A stretch of 64,000 nt of DNA from Heterohyrax brucei (lineage: Eukaryota; Chordata; Mammalia; Hyracoidea; Procaviidae), in contig CM053148.1 in assembly GCA_028571685.1 (NCBI GenBank), positions 86,140,001 to 86,204,000 on the forward strand, in the 5' to 3' direction. The notes below the pieces were generated by a model. The model had not been told where the DNA came from. It saw only the letters and a list, made by a program, of their open reading frames with translations, and made no database searches. A program made the position numbers and the translations under genes. Below are positions 23,806 to 35,761 of the stretch, one piece after another; within the stretch, counting starts at the first letter, position 1, and each line of letters begins with the position of its first letter.

Positions 23806-24661
23806 TTCTACTCTAAGATGAGCGGATGTTAAATGAACATTGTCAAAAATTCTTACTTGCAACAAGTTCATATTCACAGGTAGACGGGTTATGACTTCAG
23901 CATATATTTTGGGGGCATGATTCAGTCCGTAACAAGAGGGGACAACATCTCTGTGCTAATGGCATGAGATTAGATTTGAAAAGATTGTAGTATCTATATT
24001 CTCCTCCAGCTTTCTAAGCCTAGCCTTGAATAAAGTGCTAGAAGAAATTCCATTCTACTCCAGTGTGTTTATTACAGCCAGAAACATTTATTGTAGCAAC
24101 AAGTAGTTAATACTCACATAGGGAATTTGTTTTTCTTTCCCTTGACTTTTAAGAATCTAAAATACTACCCGAGTTTCCTTTCCAAAACACTATCAAATTA
24201 GTAATCAAAGCACTACACGTCTTGAATTTATGACCTCTTTAAAAAAAAAATAATTTCCATGTTTAATTGATATAAATTGTGAAAGGCTGTAAATGCTTTG
24301 CCTTTGCTTGGGGCTGCTAAATGAGTAAATTTGTAAACCATGGCTGACATAATTAGCCAGGGTTAATTGATGTTTACCTCACTTGGGAGATCAAAAGACA
24401 TGTGTAAATGTGTTCAAATAAGGATTGCTTGCATCATACTTAAAAGAGTGACAGTGCAGAAGACTCTAACTTTTGAGAGGCATTAATTACATGTTATTGA
24501 AAATGATTTGTTTTAATATTGTATATTTAGAGAAAAATGGTTACTTACTTTAGTCTGGGTTTTTAAGAAGGAAAGAGGAGGACTCTCTGAAACCAAAATT
24601 GAGATATATAAATATATGTATACACTCTTGTTAGTTGTCAGGTCAGCTCTCATATTCAAGG

Positions 24662-25204
24662 CCTGACAGTTAAGTTCTCAAACTCATCCTAGAAAAAGTG
24701 CTACAGACCTCATTGCTGGATTTCACTTTGATTACCTTCAAAGTACTCCTCTTGGGAAGCTATGTACCAATGCCAGTGCCTAGTCCATCTTTCAAAGCAA
24801 TTTTGGAACTGTTTTCCTGGAATAGCCATCAGAGCTGTCTTGTTACCCTTAACATCCTGAATGTCATCAAAATGTCTTCCTTTGAATATTTCCTTTATCT
24901 TTGGGTAAAGAAAAAAGTCACTGGGGGCCAAGTCAGGTAAGTAGGGAGGCTGTTCCGACACAGTATTAGTTTGCTGGCTAAAAACTCCCTCACAGACAGT
25001 TAGACACTTAAGTTTGCAAACTTGCCACCGTGCTCCATGGCCATTCCAGAAAGAGTTTCAAAACTGCTTTAAGGGTGCACTAGGCCCTGGCATCGGTGCA
25101 AAGCTTCCTAAGCGGAGTACTTGGAAGGTAACTGTAGTGATATTTAGCAGTAAGGTATGTAGCACTTAGAACAGTTAGGTTCATGGACTTAATTGCTGGG
25201 CCTT
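24662..25204 (-). mobile_element. Foldback mariner derivative, copy 1
   Basis: The minus strand of the left half encodes a mariner transposase C-terminus: YLPDLAPSDFFLYPK then KGRHFDDIQDV (ORF 24710-24961). The right half (about 25039-25201) is an inverted copy of the left end (24664-24832), including the MAIPxKxFQNC region read on the + strand. The catalytic N-terminal two thirds is absent, so it cannot be autonomous. The same palindromic layout occurs at 51120-51668. Confidence 0.75.
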
Positions 25205-25325
25205 GTGTAACAGTGAAACATTGCCCGTTCTGTACCAGCGACATAAGCTTTGGTATCTTGGTCTTCGCTGTAGTGGCTGTGGGTCAGCTCATCTCATTGA
25301 AGGTTTCCCTCTGCTTTCCTGAAGG

Positions 25326-25488
25326 ATCCTCGATGGCGTGGTGATTAAGCACATGACTGCTGATGGAAGGGAGAAGAGATGACAGTCTACTTACGTAAAG
25401 ATTACAGCGTACAACACCCTAGGGCACAGAGCTGGTCTGCCTTTCAGGGTCACTGTGAGTCTTGAGTCGACTCAACAGCACACAACAG
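25326..25488 (+). mobile_element. AfroSINE, long form
   Basis: 'tcgatggcgtggtgattaag' and the block 'agatgacagtctacttacgt', then 'gggtcactgtgagtcttgag' and 'tcgactcaacagc'. Confidence 0.82.
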
Positions 25489-25631
25489 TGACGTTCCTCA
25501 TGAGCGGGTGGCTGCGTCGATAATTTTCCATCAAGTGTGGTGGAATACACCTTTTAGTACCAGAATGCATGGTTTAGTCACCAGGAGAGGTACTAGGTAA
25601 TTTAAGGCAAAAGACTAAGAAATACCTTGCT

Positions 25632-26016
25632 CATGGGATGTCTTAGGCTGGGCTCTCCTAAGTAGCAAAACTAGTTAAATGTATGTGTGTATGTGTGCAT
25701 AGAGAGTCATTTCTTGAAGAAATGACTGTAGTGGTTCTAGAGGCTGGCATGGGTCCAGTGGCAAGTGGAAGGCTTCTCCTGACTCTTGTTCCTGCAGGGG
25801 CTGACAAATCCAACATTGGCAGGCAGTACAGTGGGTCTCTGGCTGAAGTCTCAAGAACCAGTAGTGAGATGATGATGAGCTAGATGAAGAATCCAGAGTG
25901 AATGAAGGCCAGAAAGCTTTTCCATACTATCCATGTATTTTGGATGCAGGCCACACTCCCCAGGAAACGCCACTTAGAGCTGATGGGTTGATCGTATAAG
26001 ATCATGTCATGGAGGC
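25632..26016 (-). mobile_element. MaLR-like LTR, left part
   Basis: It begins 'tgtcttaggctgggctctcc' and contains 'ttggatgcaggccacactcc' and 'ccaggaaacgcca', which I associate with afrotherian MaLR-type LTRs. The family's terminal sequence resumes at 26564 after another LTR, so this copy was the target of a later insertion. Confidence 0.55.
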
Positions 26017-26563
26017 TGTCTTAGTCATTTGCTGCTGCTTTAACAGAAATGACACAAGTGGTTGTCTTTAACAGAGAAAAATTGATTCTCTCTCAATCTA
26101 GTAAGCTATACGTCCAAATTCAGGGTGTCAGCTTCAGGTGACAAAATTGTGTCTCTGTAGGCTTTGGTGGAAGGTCCTTGTCATCAGTCTTACCCTTGTT
26201 CTACAAACTTCTTAAGAAACTGGAGTCCAGAGGACATGCTCTGCTCCCGGCATTACATTCTTGGTGGTATGCAGTCCCATACTCTCTGCTTATTTCCTTT
26301 TCCTTTTATCTCTTGAAAGATAAAAGGTGGTACAGGCCACACCCCAGGGAAACTCCTTTTACATTGGATTCTAGTATGACCTGAGCAACGGTGTTACATC
26401 CCACCCTAATCTTCTTCACCATAATCTAATCTTGCCTCATTAGACACAGGGAAAAATTAGAATTTATAACATAAGAAAATTATACCAATCTCAAAATGGA
26501 GACAGCCACACAGTACTGGAATCATGGCCTAACTGAGTAGACACATAATTTGTCAATCGATGA
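26017..26563 (-). mobile_element. Second MaLR-like LTR, nested
   Basis: 'tgtcttagtcatttgctgct' begins it and 'caatcgatgaca' ends it, giving TG...CA termini on the + strand. The middle has 'cttttatctcttgaaagata' and 'ggccacaccccagggaaact'. The short duplication is not clean. There is no internal region. Confidence 0.6.
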
Positions 26564-26670
26564 CAGACGTGATTACCTTATAGCACAGGGTGGAAAATAA
26601 TTACATCATTACATCACTGCCAAACCGGTGAGAATCGTGACCAAACCCAGCTGACACACAACCGTTGCAC
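26564..26670 (-). mobile_element. MaLR-like LTR, right part
   Basis: 'catcactgccaaaccggtga' and 'ccagctgacacacaaccgtt' continue the LTR interrupted at 26017. Confidence 0.5.
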
Positions 26671-26787
26671 TGAAGTTGTTAACAATTACCACCAACCTGA
26701 TTTTATTGTGTTAAGCACCACAGTCAAACACTGGAAAGAACTTTCAGCAAAGATGTGACACTTCATTGTGGGTTGAAGCATTCACTA

Positions 26788-26930
26788 TCTGGATCTCTGC
26801 TGCTGCAGTAGTTAAGAGCTGTGACTGCAAACCAAAAAGCCAGCTGCTCTGTGGAAACCCTTTGGGGCAGTTCTACTCTGAATTCTAAAGTCACTGTGAG
26901 TCAGAATGAATGGCAGTGCTTTTGGGGTGT
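26788..26930 (+). mobile_element. AfroSINE, shortened
   Basis: 'cagtagttaagagctgtgac', 'tggaaaccctttggggcagt' and 'tcactgtgagtcagaatgaa'. The B-box region is deleted. Confidence 0.8.
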
Positions 26931-27778
26931 TTTGTTTGTTCAGATGCTTATTATCTAGCAGAATTCATTAGAAGTTAAATTTCTGTTGGGGGAATTCTGT
27001 GGACTTTTTTTCCCAGAACACTCACAAAATTCTGCTGGAATCTAAAAATGCCAGTTTTGATTCTGATGCCTCTTGTGTGGATGGCTGTGGCATAGACATG
27101 AGTTCTCCAGGCCCCTATTTTCAGTGAATTTGGGACATCTTCACTGTGATGTCCTGAAATATTGCAGACTCGACATGCTAGATAAAACCTCTTTTTCTAC
27201 TCTGTATGTGCTGCGCCCTCAGGGAGAACTCAAGTCACAACAATACCGTTTTTCCAGTCACCCAACAAGTTCCTCTGCTCTATCCCCGTCCACAACCCTT
27301 CCTTCCTCCAAAAGTAACTGCTATCCTGACTTCTATGGTAATCACGACCTTAAATATCTTCTGGTTTTATCACCTAGTTTGCAGCCTTGGCATTTTTTTT
27401 ACTTCGAGCAGTTTTTTGGGTGGATACATGGCTGGAAGGACGGATGAATAGATGGACAGGATACCTACCATGAAGTCAGCTCCCTCTCGTCTTGGCCCAG
27501 TGTACAATAGAGCACAGTGCTTCCTAGGCCTGCCTCATCCTCACACCCGCCAGCATGTTCAAGTCGCATCCTTGTCACCCTTGACCGTCTCAGTAAGGGT
27601 TCCTCTTTCCCCCACTCACCTTCTACTTCATCAAACTCAATGTCCTCCTCTAGCGGGTGGCCACTCCTGGGGACATGTCCAAAGCAAACAAGTTGAACAA
27701 TGTTTTCTTTTGATCCATAGTTTTCACAGGCTAGTGTTTGGAATAGTTCCCCAGGCCTGGAGAGACATATGTACCTAT

Positions 27779-27977
27779 ACCCATTGCCATGGAGCTAATT
27801 CCAACTTCTAGCAACCCAGTAGGACAAGGTAGAACTACCCTTGAGAGCTTCCTAGGCTGTGATGTGTACAGAAGCAGACTGCTACATATTTTTCTTGAGG
27901 AGCAGGGAGTGGGTTCAAATCAGCAGCTTTTGAGTTAGCAGCCAAGCACTTTACCACTGTGTCACCAGGGCTCTTTC
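27779..27977 (-). mobile_element. AfroSINE, long form
   Basis: 'cccattgccatggagctaat', the long-form block 'cagaagcagactgctacata' and the head 'accactgtgtcaccagggct' on the + strand. Confidence 0.85.
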
Positions 27978-27989
27978 TGTATATATAAA

Positions 27990-28133
27990 ACAAAAACCTG
28001 TTTCCGTTTAGTCATTTCCAGCTCATAGTGACACTACAGGACAGAGTAGAATTGTCCCGTAGGATTTCCAAGAAGCGGCTGGTAAATTGGAACTGCCAAC
28101 CTTTTAATTAGCTCCCACAGCTAATCAGGGCCC
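27990..28133 (-). mobile_element. AfroSINE, short form
   Basis: 'aaaacctgtttccgtttagt', 'tacaggacagagtagaattg' and a truncated head 'ttagctcccacagctaatc'. In tandem with the long copy before it. Confidence 0.82.
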
Positions 28134-29559
28134 CATATGAAATACAACCTCAATACTGCATAATTCCATAATTTATTTTGTAGTATGTAAACTGGTACTT
28201 GAATCTAAACTTTGGAATATTTGCCTCCTCAAGCTTCTTTAGATTCCTGGCTGCCAGGCAGGACCAGGACCCCTGTTGTAGTTGGAAATGAGGTTGGACC
28301 ATTGGCACTGCTCCCCAGATAAACATGTATAAGGAGCCCTTTAATCTGTTTTTAGAAGCCAGAGTGCATAGTCTGGCTGGCTTTTATCTTGATTTCTGAC
28401 TAATGCCATTAGTAGGTTTATGTTGTTTGATCTACATTGTTTGAAAACCAAAAGAAAATTAGTCATAAATGAAAAAGGACTTCTTCGATACCCTCTTTCT
28501 TAAGCCAGGTAAGTGATATTTCAGGCAACATGGCACTTGTAATAGGAATATTTTCACAATTAATATGCAACCTTGTTTGTGTCCTCTACAGGGAGAGTTT
28601 TTTGCCATAACTAGACAAAGTATGCCCTACTCAAGAGCGTTAGGCAAAAAAGTACTAATGAAAAATAAACCCAGATTCAGACAGAAGTCTGAATGTTGAC
28701 TCAGATGTTCAAGATTGAGACAGTGATTAAGAAGGTAAGAGGACTGACCCAGTTAACTAGCGGTCAAACATTAAAAACAAGACTTGTGGGCCAGCATTGC
28801 GTTGTAATACGTCTACAGAATTTTCCCCAGTTTGGAAAAACGTAACGGCATCCTACAGTTCTTTCAGCCCTTGAAACAGCCTAGTGAACACCTGTACGTG
28901 AAAAAGGGTGTTTGGTTCAGTTGCATGTAGAGATTCAACCCGCTGTTCAAACATTTAAGATTTGACTTGGAGTTGTTGAAGTCTAGTGACAATTCAGTTC
29001 ACTATACTTTTTGTTCCAAACGTGCAGAGAAAAGGGTAATCTCAGCAAGTAGGAGATGGGTGTTCAGAGAGAGAAACGGGTACTGAGGTGAGGCTGGATT
29101 AGCAAAAGGGGTGTCGGGTCTGCCTTCACTTAATGCAGGAGAGACATGGTGTGGTTGTGGAGCTCCACCACCGCAGAGTTCTGGGTGTCCTCAGGTTGCC
29201 TTTGGTTTTCCGTTAGTCACTTCGTTATGAATGAAGTGGTGCCACTGAATCCAACGCTCTACTATCCATCAAAAAATAGCTGATGCAAATCATTATCACA
29301 AGATACTTGTGATTGTAGTTGTGGTAGCCTTTCTCTGATATTGTTGGTTAACTTTGTTAACAAAATAAATGGAGTTTTTCATTGACTCACAATAAAGTTG
29401 TACTGGAAGTCGGGACACTTGAGTTCAGATTCCATTTCTGCCCCTTACTGATTGCAAACATACTTCTTAGGATAAATGTCAGTTTGCTCTTCTGTCAATG
29501 GGCTAGCAGTCTCTCTGTAAGGATGATTGTGGGCATCATGCTCGTCTTTCTCCCGTGGA

Positions 29560-29632
29560 GCTGCTGGTGGTTCAGACAGCTGACCTTTTGGTTTGCAGCC
29601 AAGCATTTAACCACTGCGCAACTGAGCTGCTC
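29560..29632 (-). mobile_element. AfroSINE head fragment
   Basis: 'gaccttttggtttgcagcca' and 'accactgcgcaactgagct' on the + strand. The tail half is missing. Confidence 0.6.
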
Positions 29633-29633
29633 A

Positions 29634-29796
29634 AAAAAACCAAGACTTGTTGCCATTGAGTAGATTCCACCTCATGGCAACCCTATAGGACAGAATAGAA
29701 CTGCTCCCATAAAGGTTTCCAGGGAATACCTGATGGATTCGAACTGCAGACTGTCAGCAGCCATACCTCTTAACCACTACATCACCAGGGTTTCCA
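29634..29796 (-). mobile_element. AfroSINE, full length
   Basis: 'ttgccattgagtagattcca', 'gattcgaactgcagactgtc' and 'actacatcaccagggtttcc' on the + strand. Confidence 0.9.
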
Positions 29797-29901
29797 TAGC
29801 ATAATGCAGTTCTATCGCCGTTCAGTTATAACAGGTCAAACCATCCCTCAAAACCATCCCTACCATGCACACAAATCACTTACAGAATACAGGCTGTTTT
29901 G

Positions 29902-30025
29902 GAGTCCTGGTGGCAGAGCTGTTAAGAGCTCAGACTGCTAATCAAACTTCAGTGGTTCAAATCCACCAGCCACTCCATGGAAACCTGTGGAGCAGTTCAG
30001 TAGCAGTGGATTTGATTTGGGTTTT
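29902..30025 (+). mobile_element. AfroSINE, internally deleted
   Basis: 'ggagtcctggtggcagagct' and 'gttcaaatccaccagccact', then a jump to 'cagtagcagtggatttgatt'. It lies inverted to 29634-29796, about 105 bp away. Confidence 0.85.
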
Positions 30026-30606
30026 CTGACCAAATCAGTGTTCTGAATAAGCCCTGCTTGATTGAACGGTGAGTAAGTAAATCCATGCTTCAAGGTAAAT
30101 TTCCTCACTAGGAAATAGCTATTCTTGTCTGGGATGAGCGCAGCGATGAGATGTGGCCTTGAGTGTCCTCTCCACTTTTAAGTACATTCTTTTCCTCAGT
30201 CAGAACAGCACCAGTCTGCTTCCTGAAGACATTCCTCCTCCGGCTGCTGTGTGAGGGCCTGCCTGATAAATAGTCTGGCAAGGAAGGAAACCCACTGACG
30301 CATTCTTCCCTTTCCTGGGGCTTTTTGGGGGGCAGAAATGTTACAATTAATTATAGCTGCAACGCAGCAGACTGGGCTGTGTTCTGTGACCATGAATCAA
30401 AGGTGTTTTTTGGAGTAAGGTTCCTTCTGGAAACATTGTTCACTGTCTGCTCAGCTTTTACACCTTTTTGGTTTTGTTTTTTGGTTGTTTGGGCGGGAGG
30501 AGTGGTGTTGCTTTTGCTGTTGTGTGGTCTTTTATGATAGGGAGAACGGACCCTGTTGTATAGCAGCATCTTTGAGTCTTCAACCATGGTCCAGTATGGG
30601 TCATCC

Positions 30607-30767
30607 AAAAATAACCCACTGCTGTTGAGTCAGTTTCAACTCAAAGCAACCCTATAGGTCAAAGGAAAGCTGCCCCGTAGAGTTTCCAGGGAACGCCTAC
30701 TGGATTTGAACTGCCGACCTTTTGATTAGCAAATGCAGTACTTGGCCACTATGACACCAGGCTGTCC
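30607..30767 (-). mobile_element. AfroSINE
   Basis: 'cactgctgttgagtcagttt', 'gatttgaactgccgaccttt' and 'cactatgacaccaggctgtc' on the + strand. Confidence 0.88.
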
Positions 30768-30889
30768 GCTTTTCATACAACTCGTGGTCAAATGATGAAC
30801 AGCAGGGCCTCTCAAACCAGTGAGCGTAAGAACCACTTGGGGACCGCAGTGCCCTGCCAACACTGATACCTGATGCATTTGTACCAAAC

Positions 30890-31085
30890 TCTGCCACCAC
30901 CCGTCTGTCAGTTTACCCTGCTGTGGTGGCCTGTATTGTATGTTGCTGTGATGCCAGAAGTTATACCATCGGTGTTTCAAATACAGATCTCAGTGGAGCT
31001 TCCAAGCTATGACAGACTAGTAAGAAAAGCCTGGCAGTCTGCTTCCCAGAAATCAGCCAGTAAAAACTAGAGATCACAACAGAAC
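30890..31085 (+). mobile_element. Composite RTE-derived element, internal part
   Basis: 'gccaccacccgtctgtcagt', 'ggagcttccaagctatgaca' and 'agcctggcagtctgcttccc', in the order of the composite element at 19263. Head and 3' end are not recognisable. Confidence 0.55.
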
Positions 31086-31571
31086 ATTTCCTGACATAGT
31101 GCTGTTAAGTCGATCCCCGAGGTTGTAAGGTGACAGACTTGAGTACACCAGCCAGAGACTGTGAGATGCCGCAGGTGCAGGCCAAAGTTTCCTTCTGTTA
31201 TACACGGGGCCACCATAAGTCGGAGCCCAACAGAGTGAATGACAAGAAGCTCCGAGGGGCTTCTTGTCCCAAGATTTCAAGTGAAGGCGCTGTGCGGAAC
31301 AGCTCATCCAGCCTCTCCTCATTTTACGGATGAAGAATGCAAGGCTGCTTAGGGAGTGTTAGAGGCCATGGTGACATTGAGGATAATCAGCAGTGTGGCA
31401 GTGATGATGATAAATGGTGAATCAGACGCGGACAGAACTGTAATTTGAAAATTAAATCTGATCTCTCAGTCCCGGAGTGGGCAAAATGCCTGCAATGGTT
31501 GACAGGTGATTTGCAGTGGAGTTTCTTGGTCAAAGGAAAAGAATACGTTCCTTCTACAGATGCTTACAGTG

Positions 31572-31614
31572 CAACCACTGGGGGTTCTGACCCGTAGCGA
31601 CCCTGTAGGATCAA
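31572..31614 (-). mobile_element. AfroSINE/RTE tail fragment
   Basis: Only 'gttctgacccgtagcgaccc' and 'tgtaggatc' remain. Confidence 0.4.
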
Positions 31615-33009
31615 CTTCGGTATACTGCTTAGACCATAAGCTAAATATTAGCATACTCCCATTTGGTTAAAAATTTCTACCTTTAACTTTGAATCGCCTG
31701 GGTGTTATGAGAGAAGGTATTTAACTGCTGTGGTAACTGCTGCAATTTTGGGTAATCACAAATAGCTTTTAGGAAGAAAAAAAAAAAGGCTCGAAGGGAA
31801 ACGAGCCTAGTCTTTTAGCTTAATGTGGCAGTTGGCAACTGTAGTTTATTAAAAGCTTTGGAAATCCCCGATATTGGCCATCAAAGCGTTTTAATAAAAT
31901 ATTAAATTAATTCAGATGAAAGGCTCATCCATCAGGACCACCCTCGTGGTTGGAGTGTGCTTTCTGTATGATTAGTCTCAGCACAGAAGTCACAGATAAA
32001 GTCCCAGTAAGAGTTAGCAATGAAGTAATCGCATTTGGGTGCCAGCTTTTTTTTCTCACAGGCGGAATTGCCGGGTGTCCTTTGTGTTAGCTGTCGGTAA
32101 AATCTTCAGCCCTTAATGATGTCAGAAGGTGGCTGGCTGCCTGAGGCATTTTACCATCACAAGGTTGAATCCTTCTCTGACTAATGGCAGTCTGTCGTTG
32201 ACTCCCTTAAAACCACCCTCTGACTTCATTGTTCCCAATCAGATAGCTAGAGGTAGCTATTTAAATCTCCTGTGGTACCTTAAAACAGGAACATGGATTT
32301 TAGCTATTTTGTACCAAAAAGAAAATACTTTTCAGTCCGCAGTGAATGCGGCTTTTCTTCGGTGGTTTCATTCTCTCAGCTTCATTTTTCTGAGAATGGT
32401 CCTTATAAACACTAAATGCCATGAGACTCGCCATTCTAGTGGCCATTTGGAGGAAATGGCCTGCCCGTAATAATAAAACGTGAAAAAAGAAAAAGGATCA
32501 TGCTGTTGAGCTCCCACTGAATTGCCCCTTGAAGGACAGATGTGAGATTTCCCACGTGTGACAACTGCCTGTTCTGCCTTTCTACAGCCCAAGTGTGGGA
32601 TGGCACAGGACTGCCTCCTACTTCTGTGCCTGGGACGTGCCTCTTTGGAGGAAGAAACCAGTAACCCATTCCATGTGGCCGGTAGTTCATTCCGGCAGCT
32701 TGCAACTTAGGAAGGCTTATGCAGATTATATGTGAAGACGACATGACTGATGACATTAGAACAGAGTTGTGTTTATAATGTATGGCTTCTGCCTTTAACG
32801 TACTCTGTACATAAGCAAGTGAGTGGTGACCAGGAGTGAGCCGCTTCCAGGAGTCCTGCGTGAGGGTGAATTCATCAGGGCTTAGGGCATCAAGTTTAGC
32901 ATATGCATCCCATGAATTTCGGCACTGATGCTTACTGGCCATGTGATCTTGAAGAAGTTAGCCCAGTGTCTCCAGTATCAGTTTCCTGTCTTGTTAAGAT
33001 GCTATAACA

Positions 33010-33105
33010 AATGAGGAAGAAAGGCCTGGTGATCTGTGTCGAATAATCAACCAGTGAAAACCCTGTGGGTCCGCACTATCCAGTCCACAGTGAGTCATGG
33101 GAATT
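33010..33105 (+). mobile_element. Long-form SINE or RTE-derived fragment
   Basis: 'agaaaggcctggtgatctgt', 'caaccagtgaaaaccctgtg' and 'cagtgagtcatgg' are the middle and tail side of the long form. Confidence 0.6.
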
Positions 33106-33565
33106 CTATAGGATGGGGCAGCATTTAGTCCAGTAGCCCATGAGGCCATTGTGCGTTGAAGGCCAACCCAGCAGCAGCTAATACCAGCAACAGTGAAGGA
33201 TAAGCTTGCCTGCCTTATAAAGTTGTTGAGAGGAAGGGAGTGGCGTTTTTTTCTTGACACTTAAAAATATAATTTATCAGCAGGGCTGGGAGAGGAGCAT
33301 CTCACTAGTGAGAACAGACAACAGAGGTGTTCTGATGGGTATATACAGTCCCCTGTGGATACAACCGAGATCATTCAGTCTGTGAGTGTGCTGTGTACAA
33401 CAAGGAGCGGTAGGCCTCACGACGGAAAAAATGGGGTCAGCCCGGATCAAAGAAGGCCTTCAGCATTTCTGGCAAAGGAGTTTGGGCTCAATTCAGTAGA
33501 AAATGAGAACCAGACGTTTATCTAATCTCAGCCTCTGGAATGTATCTGGGGAACAGAACCAAATA

Positions 33566-33727
33566 AAAAACCAAACCCGTTGCTATTGGGTTGATTCCAA
33601 CCCACAGCGACCTTATAGGACAGGGTAGAGCTGCCCCATAGGATTCCCAAGGACTGGCTGGTAGATTGGAACTGGAGACCTCTTTGTTAGCAGCCGAGCT
33701 CTTAATCACTGCACCACCTGGCCTCCC
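33566..33727 (-). mobile_element. AfroSINE, full length
   Basis: 'aaaaaccaaacccgttgcta', 'gattggaactggagacctct' and 'aatcactgcaccacctggcc' on the + strand. Confidence 0.9.
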
Positions 33728-33800
33728 TGGGAACAGAGAGGGATAAAAACTAGAGTCGGGAGATACTGAAGGGCAGAGATTCCTGGAATTTTGAGCCCAA

Positions 33801-33962
33801 AGCCAAAGCCACTGCTCTCTAGTCAAGTCCCACTCACAGCAATCCTATAGGACAGAGTGGAACTGCCCCATACAGTTTCCAAGAAACACCGGAGGGATTT
33901 GAACTGCCGACATTTTGGTTAGCAGTCGTAGCACTTAACCCACTGTACCACCAGGGTTTCCA
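33801..33962 (-). mobile_element. AfroSINE, full length
   Basis: 'aagccaaagccactgctctc', 'gatttgaactgccgacattt' and 'actgtaccaccagggtttcc' on the + strand. Confidence 0.9.
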
Positions 33963-35081
33963 GAGTTACAAGAGAAGGTGGGATTTCTAAAGGAGAGAGT
34001 TGTAGTGAAAGATGCAGAGATGCAGGGGGAGGAAGATGACAGGGATAAAGATAAGGAGAAAGGAATACGTTCAGCACTGCCTGTGGGAGACCAGAGAAAA
34101 ACATTCCAGGTGGAAGCGGAGGGTAAGTGATGGGAAAGCCCCCAGAGACACCAAGAGCAGCGGCATGGCCCCAAGTGGGGCCAAGAGCAGGTAACGCTGG
34201 GGAAGGTTACTCCTTTAAGATGCAAGTATAGGCACAATCCAGAACATTCTCTCTGTAATCTAGTAAACGCATAACAGTCACAAGCATAAGATTTATGTAA
34301 AAGAAACGCCCATTTAATTTACTAAGTCAGACATGGGCTAAGTTATTAGCCATCGCCCATGACTGTAAGATGTGGAAGAAGTCTAAATGGATGCCTTTTG
34401 TCTATATTGGAAAGGTCCTTGCAGCCATCAACTGGTGAATTTTAGATTTGTGCCATAGAGAATAGATATATATTAAAACTCAAAGTAGGCTTCAGAAAGA
34501 CTGATTTGCTTGGGATTCTAGCATTTGAAATAACACCTTGTAATAAAATTCACTTCTTAGCAAGATATTAAATGCATGCTTTAATGCTATCCTCTCAAAT
34601 CATTTTAATAGACATATTTGATCAGAATTTTAATTTTTCAGAATTTTTGTATCTTGTTATCAATTTAAAAGAGTGTTTGAAGCATGGCAGTAATGTGTTA
34701 CAAATAAAATTTAAATGGTGGTTTCATTGTCCTCATTTTCTGTGGCATTAATACTGATTGCCTTGAACGAGGTATAATTCAGAAAACTCTTGTCAACATA
34801 ATTCGAGAATGTTATGTTCTGGCTAATGAAATATGATTGATAATAGCTTATATGCTATCTGTAGGCCTCTGATGAAAGAAAAAAATACACAGAAAAACCT
34901 GGTCAACCTTTGACCACATTATTTCAAACACAAATTTTGTGATATCCCAGGGTCTGTTTTTAAAGCTGTATTATAGTTGATACAGTGTTATTTTTCTAAG
35001 CTTTTTTTCCTCCCTACTAAAAATACATATTGATAATAAAATGTATGGTTTGGGGATTTTTACTGGACTATAAGAACTTCA

Positions 35082-35251
35082 GAAACCATGGTGGTATGGT
35101 GGTTGAGAGCTACAGCCACTCACCGAAAGGTTGGCAATTCAGATCTATTGGGCAGTGCTTGGAAATTCTATGGAGCAGTTTTCCACTGTGTCCTGGAGGG
35201 TCACTGTGAGTCGAGATGGACTCAACAGCAGTGCATTTGATTTGGATTTGT
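35082..35251 (+). mobile_element. AfroSINE with intact target-site duplication
   Basis: 'gaaaccatggtggtatggtg', 'gggtcactgtgagtcgagat' and 'gcagtgcatttgatttgg'. A perfect 13-bp duplication, 'tataagaacttca', lies at 35069-35081 and 35252-35264. Confidence 0.95.
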
Positions 35252-35761
35252 TATAAGAACTTCAAGTAAGTCAATTACCTATGGTAAACATTTTGTTAAG
35301 TCAGTTTTAAAAAAAGCAAAATACTGCTACAAGTTTTTAGAAAAGAAGAGCAGTAGATACTTGGTAGCAGCACACATGAAAAGTGTCGGAGACAGTGGTG
35401 TCTCTACAGAGGAGGAAGGCCTGGAGCAGGCCTCCATGTCTGCAGAGCCGCATCCGGAAGGACAAGGGGACAGTGTCTGTGTTGCCTCAAAACATGGGTG
35501 TTGTAGCACCTGGAGAGCACTTGGGGAAGGGAGATTTGCTCATAGCACAGCTGTGAACACTGTAGAGTAGAGTGTGCTGCCTGTCAGTCACAGCGTTCCT
35601 CCTTCTCACAGGTGTTCAAGGAGAGACTCAGGTCAGCTGGGTTCATCCCTGGACTTGGAGGAGACCTGTGCTTTCTGCACTGGCATCTGCCACCTCAGCC
35701 ACGCCATCCAAACCCCCGATTTATTTCTCTGTGGTCATCTGTATACTATGTGCCTCAGGAG

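Larger units (their letters stand above)
23079..23935 (-). mobile_element. MaLR/MLT1-like LTR, split by SINEs
   Basis: Left part 'ggacagctataacaaagccc' and 'ttacagctctgaactctaca', right part 'tatattttgggggcatgatt' ending 'cagtccgtaacaagagg'. These are the two ends of a MaLR-type solitary LTR in antisense. Three SINEs occupy 23358-23805. There is no internal retroviral sequence. Confidence 0.65.

Noticed and set aside
24710-24961. Domesticated mariner transposase
   Set aside because: Only the C-terminal part is present, inside a foldback derivative; there is no SET-like or other host exon, and the sister copy at 51120 is also broken.
27060-27450. Possible gene fragment from overlapping ORFs
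   Set aside because: The sequence is composition-normal, partly reminiscent of an old L1 3' end, and has no conserved domain that I can recognise.
32436-32942. 168-residue minus-strand ORF, the longest in the window
   Set aside because: It shows no recognisable domain, no splice borders of note and an ordinary composition; most likely chance in intronic DNA.
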